From the NCBI GenBank assembly GCA_965216955.1, contig CBDCGV010000010.1, positions 1 to 64,000 of the forward strand: a stretch of 64,000 nt of DNA, in the 5' to 3' direction. This document shows, piece by piece, positions 1-8,129 of the stretch. Source of the DNA: CBDCGV01 sp965216955 (GTDB taxonomy: Bacteria > Bacteroidota > Bacteroidia > Chitinophagales > JADIYW01). Under the pieces are notes generated by a model. The model saw only the letters and a program-made list of their open reading frames with translations. It was not told the origin of the DNA and searched no databases. Position numbers and translations under genes: made by a program. The stretch's first letter is position 1. Each line of letters begins with the position of its first letter.

Positions 1-969
1 AACATCATTGTAATCGCTAAAAAAAACAGTTGTTGTATCTGGATTTATATAATGATATTCAGCCGCTTTTTGCGTAAATTTTATCCTTCCAAAATCTAAA
101 AGAGACACCCCTAGTTTCCAATTGTGAAAATGCCTATCGTTAACTGTAATTTTATCTCTAAAAGTAATGCCCAGATCAACACCAAACCCATTTCCATTTT
201 TCTGAAAGTTATAACCTCCATCTTCCAGATTTGTTGCATAAGCATATGTTATGTCTGAAGAAGTAAATCGAATTCCATCATCAATCTTAAATAAATCACT
301 TTTCTCATTATTGTTTGCAGCAACAGCATCAAAACCCGCCAAATATTTAAGTGTTATTCCACCTGCCAATTCGTAACTATCTATATCATATAATGTTCTA
401 CTATAGCTTACTCCTGCTTCTGCCCAGGCCATAGCTCCTAATTTAAACTTGTTTATCTCTGTTCCCAATAAAATCTGGCTGCCCAACTCCGTAGTATCAA
501 CAAGGTTCAAGTAATCAAAAGCACCATTAACGTTACTAGCACTTGCAAATCCTCTTCCACTAAAAAAAAGTCCAAATTGATGGTCCTTTACTCTAAAATA
601 AGTAGACATAATTGTAGTTGCCATATTGGCATTTACATAATACTTCTTCTTATCCTTAAAGGTGGCAAAATAATTACTTCCATTTTCCGGGGGAATATTG
701 TCTCTATTTTCATCATTAAACTCAAACCCTCCGGCTCTAACTAATCTCAAAATACTCCCTTTGTAAACATGAGCATAATTTTGATCCATGAAGGTGCTTA
801 AGGAAAGCAAATGAACTTCCCATCTTAATGGAGATCCTACATGCCAAGCAGGATTCATCTTAAGTGAACCAACTCCATTATAATTCCCTAAACGTAATCC
901 CTGTTGTTCTTGGGCATATAAAGAAAAGGAGCCTATTATTAGTAGAAGTAGAAAAGTTAATTTCCTCAT
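1..969 (-). CDS. DUF5723-like outer-membrane protein, 3' end cut off by window edge
   Basis: The minus-strand frame is open from the ATG at 969 to the window edge, giving 323 residues without a stop. It starts with a signal peptide (MRKLTFLLLLIIGSFSLYAQ) followed by a YNGVGSLKMNPAW segment that resembles the N-terminus of DUF5723 proteins, predicted beta-barrel outer-membrane proteins common in Bacteroidota. The rest alternates short hydrophobic and polar stretches with many aromatic and Gly residues, as expected of a barrel. It is divergent from the monooxygenase operon. The family assignment rests on the N-terminal motif and general character only; a PorP-like or other barrel family is possible. 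Confidence 0.7.
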   Translation of the reverse strand, partial: MRKLTFLLLLIIGSFSLYAQEQQGLRLGNYNGVGSLKMNPAWHVGSPLRWEVHLLSLSTFMDQNYAHVYKGSILRLVRAGGFEFNDENRDNIPPENGSNYFATFKDKKKYYVNANMATTIMSTYFRVKDHQFGLFFSGRGFASASNVNGAFDYLNLVDTTELGSQILLGTEINKFKLGAMAWAEAGVSYSRTLYDIDSYELAGGITLKYLAGFDAVAANNNEKSDLFKIDDGIRFTSSDITYAYATNLEDGGYNFQKNGNGFGVDLGITFRDKITVNDRHFHNWKLGVSLLDFGRIKFTQKAAEYHYINPDTTTVFFSDYNDV

Positions 970-1039
970 ATTCAATGGCAAAGCAAATTAAAAACTGTTT
1001 AACAAGCAATTTTATTATCTAGGTTAACAAAAACTTTTT

Positions 1040-1076
1040 TTGACTTTTTAGTCAATTTTTTTGACTTTTCGGTCAA
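1040..1076. promoter_or_regulatory. Tandem TetR-type operator palindromes
   Basis: Two 16-bp dyads, TTGACTTTTTAGTCAA (1040-1055) and TTGACTTTTCGGTCAA (1061-1076), share TTGAC/GTCAA arms separated by 6 bp and start exactly 21 bp apart, two helical turns. The second overlaps the predicted -33 element of the monooxygenase operon. The second gene of that operon encodes a TetR regulator, so autoregulation at these sites is the natural inference. The dyads are seen directly; the protein partner is inferred. Confidence 0.7.
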
Positions 1077-1090
1077 AACATTTAAATTAG
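1060..1090 (+). promoter_or_regulatory. Predicted Bacteroidota promoter of the monooxygenase operon
   Basis: TTTG (1060-1063) is followed after exactly 19 bp by TAAATTAG (1083-1090), which matches the Bacteroidota -7 consensus TAnnTTTG at all but one fixed position. The ATG of the monooxygenase lies 28 bp downstream. The -33 overlaps the second TetR-type dyad. Confidence 0.55.
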
Positions 1091-1118
1091 AAATGCAATT
1101 AACATTAAAACAGATGAT

Positions 1119-2651
1119 ATGACTGCATCTCAAACATTACAAAAAGACGATTTTGATATAATAATAGTTGGCTCTGGATTTGCAGGAATTGGGATGGCCA
1201 TTCAACTTAAATTAAATACCAATTTTACTTTTGCAATACTTGAAAAAGAAAAAACACTTGGTGGAACTTGGCGAGATAACAATTATCCTGGTGCCGCTTG
1301 TGATGTACCTTCTTACTTATATTCTTTTTCTTTTGAGCCATATTATCAATGGTCAAAAATGTTTAGTCCCCACAATGAGATACTTGATTATCAGAAATAT
1401 TGCGCACAAAAATATGAGATTGATCAAAACATTATTTACAATCAAGAGATTAATAAAGCCGTTTTTTGTGAGGACACTGGTAAATGGGAAATACATACCA
1501 AAAGAGGTCGTTCCTTTAAAAGTAAGGCTGTCATTGCGGCAACTGGCCCCCTGAATAAGGTAAAAATTCCACCCTTCAAAGGAATGAAGAGGTTTAAAGG
1601 GAAAAGTTTCCATTCTTCAATGTGGGATCATAACTTTGATTACAGAGGCAAAAAAGTAGCTGTTGTAGGTACAGGAGCTAGTGCGATTCAAATTGTGCCT
1701 TCTATTGCCGAAAAGGTAGATCAGCTATATCTTTTCCAACGCACTGCGCCCTGGGTATTACCAAAACCAGATAGAAAAATTGGGGATGCTGAAAATATGG
1801 CGGCATCAGCACTTCCTATTATTCAAAAATCTCAAAGAGAAAGAATTTATTGGCAACTAGAATTGAATGCATTGGCATTTACGAAATACCAACGGATTTT
1901 TAAGATTGCCGAGATGCAAGGTATTAATCATATTAAAAAGTATATAAAAGACAAAACGTTGCAAACAAAGCTCATCCCTAATTACACCATAGGGTGCAAG
2001 CGCATTTTACTATCTAATGATTACTATCCAGCATTAGCTAGAACAAATGTTAATGTAATTACCAATGAGATTGAAACTTTTAACGAAAAAGGTCTTCAAA
2101 CCATTAATGGAAATCAGTTTGACGTGGATCTTATTGTATATGCAACGGGTTTTGATGCATCTGAAAATCAAGCCCCTTTTGAAATAAGAGGTCTTGATAA
2201 TCAAAACTTACAAAAAATGTGGATGCAGGGAGGCGAAGCTTATAAAGGTGCTGCCATTACAGGTTTTCCTAATGCATTTATGGTTGTAGGTCCAAACACT
2301 GGATTAGGCCATACATCAATGATATTCATGATGGAATCGCAATACCCTTACATTTTGCAGGGCCTAAAAAAACTAATGGAACAAAATGTAAAGTACTTAA
2401 ACGTCAAACAGAAAGAACAAGAAGCATACAATAAAAAAATCCAAGAGAAGATGAAAACAACAATTTGGCATAATGGGGGCTGTAAAAGTTGGTATCTAAA
2501 TGAAAATGGAAAAAATACCACACTGTGGCCCGGTTTCACATACGAGTACAAAAAAATGATGAAAAGATTTGATGTAGAAAACTACGAGATTATTTATAAG
2601 GATCAAAAGAAAAAAATCCATAAGGAAAGGGAAAAATTAGCTGAAGTATAA
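1119..2651 (+). CDS. Baeyer-Villiger-type flavin-containing monooxygenase
   Basis: A 510-residue class B flavoprotein monooxygenase, predicted to use FAD, NADPH and O2 to insert oxygen next to a ketone or hydroxylate a lipophilic substrate in the cytoplasm. The FAD Rossmann motif VGSGFAG is near residues 17-23, the NADPH motif VGTGASA near 183-189, and the Baeyer-Villiger fingerprint FxGxxxHxxxWD is matched by FKGKSFHSSMWD at 159-170. Length is normal for the family. It is first in an operon with TetR, SDR, alpha/beta hydrolase and PF10118 genes; its TAA overlaps the TetR ATG by one base. A Baeyer-Villiger enzyme with an esterase and a dehydrogenase suggests oxidation of a ketone or alkane-derived substrate. 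The substrate cannot be read from the sequence. Confidence 0.9.
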   Translation: MTASQTLQKDDFDIIIVGSGFAGIGMAIQLKLNTNFTFAILEKEKTLGGTWRDNNYPGAACDVPSYLYSFSFEPYYQWSKMFSPHNEILDYQKYCAQKYEIDQNIIYNQEINKAVFCEDTGKWEIHTKRGRSFKSKAVIAATGPLNKVKIPPFKGMKRFKGKSFHSSMWDHNFDYRGKKVAVVGTGASAIQIVPSIAEKVDQLYLFQRTAPWVLPKPDRKIGDAENMAASALPIIQKSQRERIYWQLELNALAFTKYQRIFKIAEMQGINHIKKYIKDKTLQTKLIPNYTIGCKRILLSNDYYPALARTNVNVITNEIETFNEKGLQTINGNQFDVDLIVYATGFDASENQAPFEIRGLDNQNLQKMWMQGGEAYKGAAITGFPNAFMVVGPNTGLGHTSMIFMMESQYPYILQGLKKLMEQNVKYLNVKQKEQEAYNKKIQEKMKTTIWHNGGCKSWYLNENGKNTTLWPGFTYEYKKMMKRFDVENYEIIYKDQKKKIHKEREKLAEV

Positions 2652-3331
2652 TGGGTATCCTCGAAAGACAAATTAGAGAAGAAGAAATATTAAGTGCTGC
2701 CGCAAAGGTTTTCTTTGCAAAAGGCTTTGGAAGTGCAAAAATGACTGATGTTGCCAAAGAAGCAAAACTTAGTAAAGGGCTAGTATATTTTTACTATAAA
2801 AGTAAGGAGGACTTGTATATGGCAGTTATTCATCATGCTGCTACTCTGAACATTAATTTTTTTATGGAAACTCAGGCTAGGGACTTTGAAGGAAATGGAT
2901 TAGAGAAGTTAATCCTTTTACTTCGTAGTTATTTTAAGTTTAGCATCAATTTCCCCTATTACCAAGAAGCACTTTCAACATACATCTCTATGATGCATCC
3001 AGGAAAGCAAATTGCAAACCAAAGTGGAATTACTGATAAAATGAAAGCTAGTACTTACTACCAGAAAATCCATCAATTACAATTAGAACCTCTAAATATT
3101 CTAACTCAAATGCTACAGGCTGGTATTCAAGATGGTAGTGTCAAAACAAAACTCAATCCCGTTTACTTATATATGACCATTTGGTCTATGATGATTGGAT
3201 ACGAAAAATTAAGCATTAGAAATGAAGATAAATCGAAAGATACGGACAACCCATTATTCGTTCTTTTAGATAATCATGAATGGCAAAAAACCATTACGCA
3301 AATAGTTACAAAAATTTTAACCACAGCATAA
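2651..3331 (+). CDS. TetR/AcrR family transcriptional regulator
   Basis: A 226-residue repressor-type protein. The N-terminal helix-turn-helix is clear (MTDVAKEAKLSKGLVYFYYKSKEDLY, about residues 30-55), and the remainder is an all-helical ligand-binding domain typical of TetR. The start codon overlaps the monooxygenase stop (TAATG), so the two are probably translationally coupled. Tandem dyads at 1040-1076 upstream of the operon are the likely binding sites. The inducer is unknown; a lipid or ketone substrate of the operon is a reasonable guess. Confidence 0.92.
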   Translation: MGILERQIREEEILSAAAKVFFAKGFGSAKMTDVAKEAKLSKGLVYFYYKSKEDLYMAVIHHAATLNINFFMETQARDFEGNGLEKLILLLRSYFKFSINFPYYQEALSTYISMMHPGKQIANQSGITDKMKASTYYQKIHQLQLEPLNILTQMLQAGIQDGSVKTKLNPVYLYMTIWSMMIGYEKLSIRNEDKSKDTDNPLFVLLDNHEWQKTITQIVTKILTTA

Positions 3332-3335
3332 CAAG

Positions 3336-4145
3336 ATGAAGAATTTTAAAAACAAAGTAATAGTTATTACAGGTGCCGGCTCAGGAATTGGGAGAGCCCT
3401 AGCCAATGAATTTCATAAAAAGGGAGCACAACTTGCCTTGTGTGACTATGACGAACAAGGGCTTAACGAAACAACAAGCTCTATAAAAAGTGCTTACGCT
3501 GAAGTATTGGATGTTTCTAAAAAAGAAAGTGTCTTCAAATTCAGAGACAATGTGATAAATCAATTTAAACAAGTAGATATTGTTATAAACAATGCGGGTG
3601 TAGCACTTGGGCAATTAAGTTTTCGGGAAATGACCTTAGAACAATTTGAGTGGGTAGTAAACATCAACCTTTGGGGCGTCATTTATGGTAGCAAGGCATT
3701 TATAGAAGATATAGTGCAAAGACCTGAAGGTTGCGTTGTAAACATATCTAGTCTTTTTGGCATTATTGGAGTGCCCGAACAAACAGCATATTGTGCAACT
3801 AAGTTTGCAGTAAGGGGATTTTCAGAAGCACTACGAATAGAACTATCCAACACCAATGTAAACGTTGTTAGTGTTCATCCTGGAGGGATAAAAACCAATA
3901 TTCTTCATAATTCAAAGGGATGGAAAAAAGAAGTAAATAAGGAAGAACAAATAAAAAAGATCTATAAAAAGGCGTTCAAACATACTCCGGAAAAAGCAGC
4001 TAAAACAATTATTAAAGGAATTGAACAAAAGAAGGGTAGAGTTTTGATTGGAGAAGAAGCTGTTCTAATGGATTTAGCTGCTCGTTCTGCTCCGGAAAAC
4101 TATACTGCCATAATTGATAAAGTGATAAAATTTTTAGATAGATAA
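3336..4145 (+). CDS. Short-chain dehydrogenase/reductase (SDR)
   Basis: A 269-residue classical SDR, an NAD(P)-dependent oxidoreductase acting on alcohols or ketones. Visible landmarks are the cofactor motif TGAGSGIG (12-19), NNAG, the catalytic Ser region NISS, and the YCATK form of YxxxK near residue 150. It begins 4 bp after the TetR stop and is followed after one base by the hydrolase, so it belongs to the same operon. It could supply the ketone substrate of the monooxygenase or reoxidise the alcohol released by the esterase. The C-terminal extension of about 30 residues past the core is usual for SDRs acting on lipids. Confidence 0.9.
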   Translation: MKNFKNKVIVITGAGSGIGRALANEFHKKGAQLALCDYDEQGLNETTSSIKSAYAEVLDVSKKESVFKFRDNVINQFKQVDIVINNAGVALGQLSFREMTLEQFEWVVNINLWGVIYGSKAFIEDIVQRPEGCVVNISSLFGIIGVPEQTAYCATKFAVRGFSEALRIELSNTNVNVVSVHPGGIKTNILHNSKGWKKEVNKEEQIKKIYKKAFKHTPEKAAKTIIKGIEQKKGRVLIGEEAVLMDLAARSAPENYTAIIDKVIKFLDR

Positions 4146-4146
4146 A

Positions 4147-4830
4147 GTGGCTTCCAAAAGAATTATATTATTCCCAGGATTTGGAGAAGATGCTTTTTGT
4201 TTTAGAGCATTAAAGCCATATTTAAAAGCATATGAAGTTGTAGATATTGATTATCGTCCAATACTAAACAAGTTTTTAATCTCTTCTATAAGTGTTCAAA
4301 AATTTGCTAAACAGATTATCCAATACTATGGTATTTCAGAGCAAGACAAACTCATTGGCCATTCGATGGGTGGTTATTTTGCCTTCGCCATTAGAGAAGA
4401 ACTCAATAATGAAATTTGTATGATCGGGGCATTCAGTAATCCTAATAAAATTGTGCGTCTTAGTGAAAACCAACCTATCACATTGTTCCTTACTTTAACG
4501 GGTTTTACATCCTCTTCATTTATGAAACAATGGCAATTAAAAAATGCTAAAGGGAAGTTTTACGAAGATACATTGGCAGAGGTACTTAACAACTTTAATA
4601 AATTCAGCAACTACCAATTGGCTAAAATGGTCAGATTGAGTTTTGGGAATGAAATCCTTTCCAACAAACCCAACCCATTAAGAATACATGCCAAAAATGA
4701 TAATGTTGTTCGCCCCCCTGATGAAAAATATAAAGAAGTAGAAGGAGGACATTTTGCTCAACTCATTTACCCTGAACAAGTAATAGATCAAATGCAAGCA
4801 TTCCTAAAATTTGAGGAAATAAATATATAA
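4147..4830 (+). CDS. Alpha/beta hydrolase
   Basis: A 227-residue serine hydrolase with the nucleophile elbow GHSMGG (Ser about residue 73) and a C-terminal EGGHF that offers the catalytic His. The start is GTG at 4147, directly after the SDR stop; no ATG fits better. Its stop overlaps the ATG of the next gene by one base. In this operon the likely job is hydrolysis of an ester made by the monooxygenase, which is inference from gene order. No signal peptide is visible, so it acts in the cytoplasm. Confidence 0.85.
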   Translation: MASKRIILFPGFGEDAFCFRALKPYLKAYEVVDIDYRPILNKFLISSISVQKFAKQIIQYYGISEQDKLIGHSMGGYFAFAIREELNNEICMIGAFSNPNKIVRLSENQPITLFLTLTGFTSSSFMKQWQLKNAKGKFYEDTLAEVLNNFNKFSNYQLAKMVRLSFGNEILSNKPNPLRIHAKNDNVVRPPDEKYKEVEGGHFAQLIYPEQVIDQMQAFLKFEEINI

Positions 4831-5678
4831 TGACTGACCCAAAAACCATAAAAGTTCGAAAAGTCAATTTTAAATTGGAAAAAGGTTTGATCCGTCATTA
4901 CTTCAAAAATAATATTTGGAATACGCATTTAGCCAATAGCCTCCACATTATATTTCCAGAGGGAGAGAAATTCTTTATAAGAACTTCCAGAAAATTTTTA
5001 AAAAAGATCGAAGACCCTCAACTCAAGCAAGATGTAAAGGATTTTATTGGGCAAGAAGGTACGCACTCAAATGAGCATAAAAAATTCTGGAGATACTTGC
5101 AAGAACAGAATTTTAACGTTAAATCTTTTTCCTCATTTTTTGATAGTGCTATTAACAAGATGATAGAACCTACTATTTACAACTTAATGGGTGAAGATCT
5201 AGGTTCGAAGTTTTGTTTATCGCTAGTCTCTGGATTAGAACACTATACTGCTTTGTTGGCAGAAGTAGTTTTTGAAAACGAAAATGAATTTGAAAATATG
5301 CCTCAAGAAATGCAACACTTGATAAAATGGCATGCCGCAGAGGAGATTGAACACAAAGCCGTTGCTTATGATCTTTTAAATCACATAGACAATAGTTATT
5401 TACTACGCTCTTCGGGATTTACAACTGCAAGCATACTACTCATTGCATTTACATTAGCTGGTCAACTCTACTTTATAGCCAATGATGAAGAAAGAGACAC
5501 TAAAAATCTACCGAGAGATTTCATTGCTTATATGAAGAGTTTTGGAAGTCCGCTAGTAAAAAAGTTTTTTACTAATGCCTTTGATTATTTCAGGGTAGAT
5601 TTCCATCCTAATCAGGTGGATAATTATGACATTGCGTTCTCCTACTTTGAAAAAAATCAAAAATATTATAACAATTAA
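4830..5678 (+). CDS. PF10118-type predicted metal-dependent hydrolase, copy 1
   Basis: A 282-residue protein of the PF10118 (Metal_hydrol) family. Its hallmarks are His/Glu-rich segments that could bind a di-metal centre: GQEGTHSNEHKKF, LEHYTA, and WHAAEEIEHKAVAYD. A hydrophobic stretch near residues 195-215 could be a membrane anchor. It is translationally coupled to the preceding hydrolase and is a diverged tandem duplicate of the next gene. The reaction is unknown; the arrangement of E, H and ExxH resembles ferritin-like di-iron proteins, so an oxygenase or desaturase-like role is possible. Confidence 0.8.
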   Translation: MTDPKTIKVRKVNFKLEKGLIRHYFKNNIWNTHLANSLHIIFPEGEKFFIRTSRKFLKKIEDPQLKQDVKDFIGQEGTHSNEHKKFWRYLQEQNFNVKSFSSFFDSAINKMIEPTIYNLMGEDLGSKFCLSLVSGLEHYTALLAEVVFENENEFENMPQEMQHLIKWHAAEEIEHKAVAYDLLNHIDNSYLLRSSGFTTASILLIAFTLAGQLYFIANDEERDTKNLPRDFIAYMKSFGSPLVKKFFTNAFDYFRVDFHPNQVDNYDIAFSYFEKNQKYYNN

Positions 5679-5688
5679 AACCAAAATT

Positions 5689-6564
5689 ATGGGGACAGAA
5701 ACAAAAAATAGAATGAAAGTCAGAAATGTCAAGTTTGACTTTAATGACATTAACAACACACACTACATTAGTGACAACATTTTCGCCACTCACTTTCTAA
5801 ACAGCTTACACGTTGTTTTTCCAGAAGGAGAAAAGATGTTTATTCGTTCAGTCAAAAACTTCTATAAAGAAATTAAAGATCCTGATCTAAAAAAAGCAGT
5901 TAAAGATTTTATGGGGCAAGAAGGGATTCATCATCGAGAACACGAAAGGTTTTGGGATAAACTCGAAGAGATGAATTTAAAGCCAATGGGTTTTGTAAAA
6001 TTTTTCAGAAAAACGGGTTTCGATATTTTAGAAAAACAGGTTTTTAATATTCTACCAAAGAGAACAGCTCAAAAACTATTGCTTTCAGTAACAGTTGCAT
6101 TAGAACATTACACTGCTCTTTTTGGCAATCAAGCACTTGGAAATGAAGAATTTCATCAAAATACATTACCTAAAGAAATGTTTTTGATGATGCAATGGCA
6201 TGCAGCGGAGGAATTGGAACATAAAGCTGTTGCCTTTAATGTTTTACAACAAATTGACGATTCTTACCCATTAAGAATTAGTGGAATGATGCTAGCCAGC
6301 GCACTACTTTACTTTTACGCTTTTGCAGGAATGGCTTATTTTATAAAACAAGATAAAGACAAAGACTTAAGTAATCTTCCAAAAAAGCTCAAAGATTTTG
6401 TAGTTAATTTTACAATGAAACCCAAAGATGCTGCTGGATGGAAATTGCTAATGGATTATTATAAGCCCGGGTTTCACCCCGATGATCATGACAATTATCA
6501 CCTTGCAGAAAAATTCTTTGAAGAGTACAAAACATATTTTGAAGAAAAGTATGCCACAGCTTAA
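5689..6564 (+). CDS. PF10118-type predicted metal-dependent hydrolase, copy 2
   Basis: A 291-residue paralogue of the preceding gene with the same metal-ligand blocks: GQEGIHHREHERF, LEHYTALFG, and WHAAEELEHKAVAFN. I chose ATG 5689 (MGTETKNRMKVRNV) because it lies just after the upstream stop and lines up with the paralogue start; an in-frame start at 5626 would run back into the upstream gene. A hydrophobic segment near residue 205 is conserved between copies. Two copies in tandem suggest a heteromer or different chain-length preferences, which is inference. Confidence 0.8.
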   Translation: MGTETKNRMKVRNVKFDFNDINNTHYISDNIFATHFLNSLHVVFPEGEKMFIRSVKNFYKEIKDPDLKKAVKDFMGQEGIHHREHERFWDKLEEMNLKPMGFVKFFRKTGFDILEKQVFNILPKRTAQKLLLSVTVALEHYTALFGNQALGNEEFHQNTLPKEMFLMMQWHAAEELEHKAVAFNVLQQIDDSYPLRISGMMLASALLYFYAFAGMAYFIKQDKDKDLSNLPKKLKDFVVNFTMKPKDAAGWKLLMDYYKPGFHPDDHDNYHLAEKFFEEYKTYFEEKYATA

Positions 6565-6600
6565 TTAGTAAAACTTGAAAGAAATATAGAAGAATGCATT

Positions 6601-6608
6601 TATCTTTG
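6601..6608 (+). promoter_or_regulatory. -7 element TATCTTTG for the START-domain gene
   Basis: TATCTTTG matches TAnnTTTG perfectly and lies 8 bp before the ATG at 6617. With a usual start of transcription 5-7 bp downstream the mRNA would be almost leaderless. No good -33 TTTG is seen at 19 bp. Confidence 0.5.
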
Positions 6609-6616
6609 GCTCAAAG

Positions 6617-7171
6617 ATGAAAATGGATAATTGGCAACTAAAAAAGGAAAAAGACGGTATTGAAGTTTATGTGAATGAAAATTCTGCTTTAAAGTTTAAT
6701 GAAACAAAAAGCACTGTTACCATTAAAAACAGTATTGATAAAACCGTTGATGCACTAATGGATGTTCCTGGAAGAGCAACATGGTCAGAAAATGTAAAAA
6801 AGGGAAACGCCAATATTTTAGGAAAAGAAGGAGACGTTATTATTGGCCAGTTAATCTTATCTATGCCTTGGCCTTTAAAAGATCGTGAAATGATTGCGCG
6901 TTACAAAACAGAATTTAAGGATAATGGAAATGTGATTGTTACTCTAAAAGGTGCCGCAGATTATATTCCAAGAAAAAAGAAACTAGTCCGATTAGAAAAT
7001 GTTGACATAACTTGGATCATAAAACCTATAAATGACAAAATGATTCATTTAACTTATAAAACAATTATGGATCCAGGCGGACAAATTCCAGAAGCTATCG
7101 TAAAGTTAATTGCTGTTGAAGGACCTTATAAAGCACTAAGTGGCTTAAAAAATTATTTAGAAAAAAAATGA
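6617..7171 (+). CDS. START/SRPBCC-domain protein
   Basis: A 184-residue protein with the pattern of bacterial START domains (WQLKKEKDGIEVYVNEN near the N-terminus, MPWPLKDREMIARY in the middle, IVKLIAVEGPYKALSGLK at the end). These bind hydrophobic ligands in a helix-grip cavity. A signal peptide is not evident. It follows the monooxygenase operon but has its own -7 element at 6601-6608, so it may be a separate transcript. An alternative ATG is at 6623. A role as lipid carrier for the neighbouring oxidation genes is plausible but not shown. Confidence 0.8.
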   Translation: MKMDNWQLKKEKDGIEVYVNENSALKFNETKSTVTIKNSIDKTVDALMDVPGRATWSENVKKGNANILGKEGDVIIGQLILSMPWPLKDREMIARYKTEFKDNGNVIVTLKGAADYIPRKKKLVRLENVDITWIIKPINDKMIHLTYKTIMDPGGQIPEAIVKLIAVEGPYKALSGLKNYLEKK

Positions 7172-7177
7172 TCCTGT

Positions 7178-7348
7178 CTATCTTTTAGGGCATTTTCTAC
7201 AGGTCTTTCCTTTAGACTTATACTTTTTACAACACTTTTTCTTTTCCATTCCCTCACACAGGCAAGTTGATGCCCTCAACTTATATTGAGCAACTCCTGG
7301 CTGTATTCCAAGTTTTAAATGTTGTATAAAGTATTTAGATTTGTCCAT
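7178..7348 (-). CDS. Small cysteine-rich protein (56 aa)
   Basis: An unbroken minus-strand frame from ATG 7348 to TAG 7178. It encodes 56 residues ending in a Cys/Lys-rich half: CLCEGMEKKKCCKKYKSKGK followed by TCRKCP. Six cysteines in CxC, CC and CxxC spacing suggest a metal-binding microprotein. The first half (MDKSKYFIQHLKLGIQPGVA) is amphipathic. It fills an otherwise unexplained gap between two plus-strand genes, and the purposeful composition argues against chance. Function unknown; existence is likely but unproven. Confidence 0.6.
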   Translation of the reverse strand: MDKSKYFIQHLKLGIQPGVAQYKLRASTCLCEGMEKKKCCKKYKSKGKTCRKCPKR

Positions 7349-7421
7349 TGATGGTAATAAATATACCTCTTATTTAGAACCAATCCAAACAAGTAAAATT
7401 AAGTAAACGTAAATAAGCTGT

Positions 7422-8129
7422 ATGAATATAGAAGGAAAAAATATTTTAGTTACCGGAGGAAGTAAAGGTCTTGGAAAAGCTACTGCAAAAGCATTAATAG
7501 ATAAGGGAGCATTTGTCATCATCACAGGGCGAGATGAAAAGTCTTTAAATAAAACGGCAATGGAAATAGGTGCCCTACCAATTAAAGCAGATGTTTCTAA
7601 TGAAGAAGATGTAATTAAAACCTACGAGGTTGTAAAATCCAAGTTTAATCAATTTGATGCCTTAATTAACAATGCGGGTCTGGCTCGTGGCTATTCAACT
7701 ATTGATGAAATGAATTTGGAAGACATGCAGTTTGTATTTAGTGTTAACGTTTTTGGTGCTGCCTTAATGGCAAAATACGCGGCAAAAATATTTAAAAAGC
7801 AAAAATCCGGAAACATCGTAAATATATGTTCCACTGCTGCCCAAAAAGGATATGCAAAAGGGACTATTTATTCAGCTACAAAATTTGCGCTTCGCTCTAT
7901 GACACAAAGTTGGCAGGCAGAATTAAGACCATATAATGTACGAGTTATTGGAATTAATCCAACCTATGTTCCTACCGCTTTCAATACGCCAGATGGATTA
8001 GAAAAACCTCTTGAAACAAATAAAGTAAAACCAAACGATATTGCGCATGCAATAGTTACTGCTCTTGAAATGGATGATCAAGCTTTTATACCTGAATTAA
8101 CTGTGTGGGCTACCAACCCTTGGGATTAA
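7422..8129 (+). CDS. Short-chain dehydrogenase/reductase (SDR)
   Basis: A 235-residue classical SDR with TGGSKGLG (11-18), NNAG, and YSATK for YxxxK. It resembles 3-ketoacyl-ACP reductase-like proteins (general NADP-dependent alcohol/ketone reductases) but has a shorter C-terminus. It stands alone: a 250-bp gap precedes it, and its 3' end overlaps the convergent MerR gene by 4 bp. The substrate cannot be inferred. Confidence 0.88.
   Translation: MNIEGKNILVTGGSKGLGKATAKALIDKGAFVIITGRDEKSLNKTAMEIGALPIKADVSNEEDVIKTYEVVKSKFNQFDALINNAGLARGYSTIDEMNLEDMQFVFSVNVFGAALMAKYAAKIFKKQKSGNIVNICSTAAQKGYAKGTIYSATKFALRSMTQSWQAELRPYNVRVIGINPTYVPTAFNTPDGLEKPLETNKVKPNDIAHAIVTALEMDDQAFIPELTVWATNPWD

Noticed and set aside
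1231..1613. Open frames on both strands inside the monooxygenase gene (107 and 86 residues)
   Set aside because: They lie wholly inside a well-supported gene, have no family signature, and their composition follows the other frame.
5626..5688. In-frame extension of the second PF10118 gene
   Set aside because: It would overlap the upstream gene by 53 bp, and the added residues have no counterpart in the paralogue.
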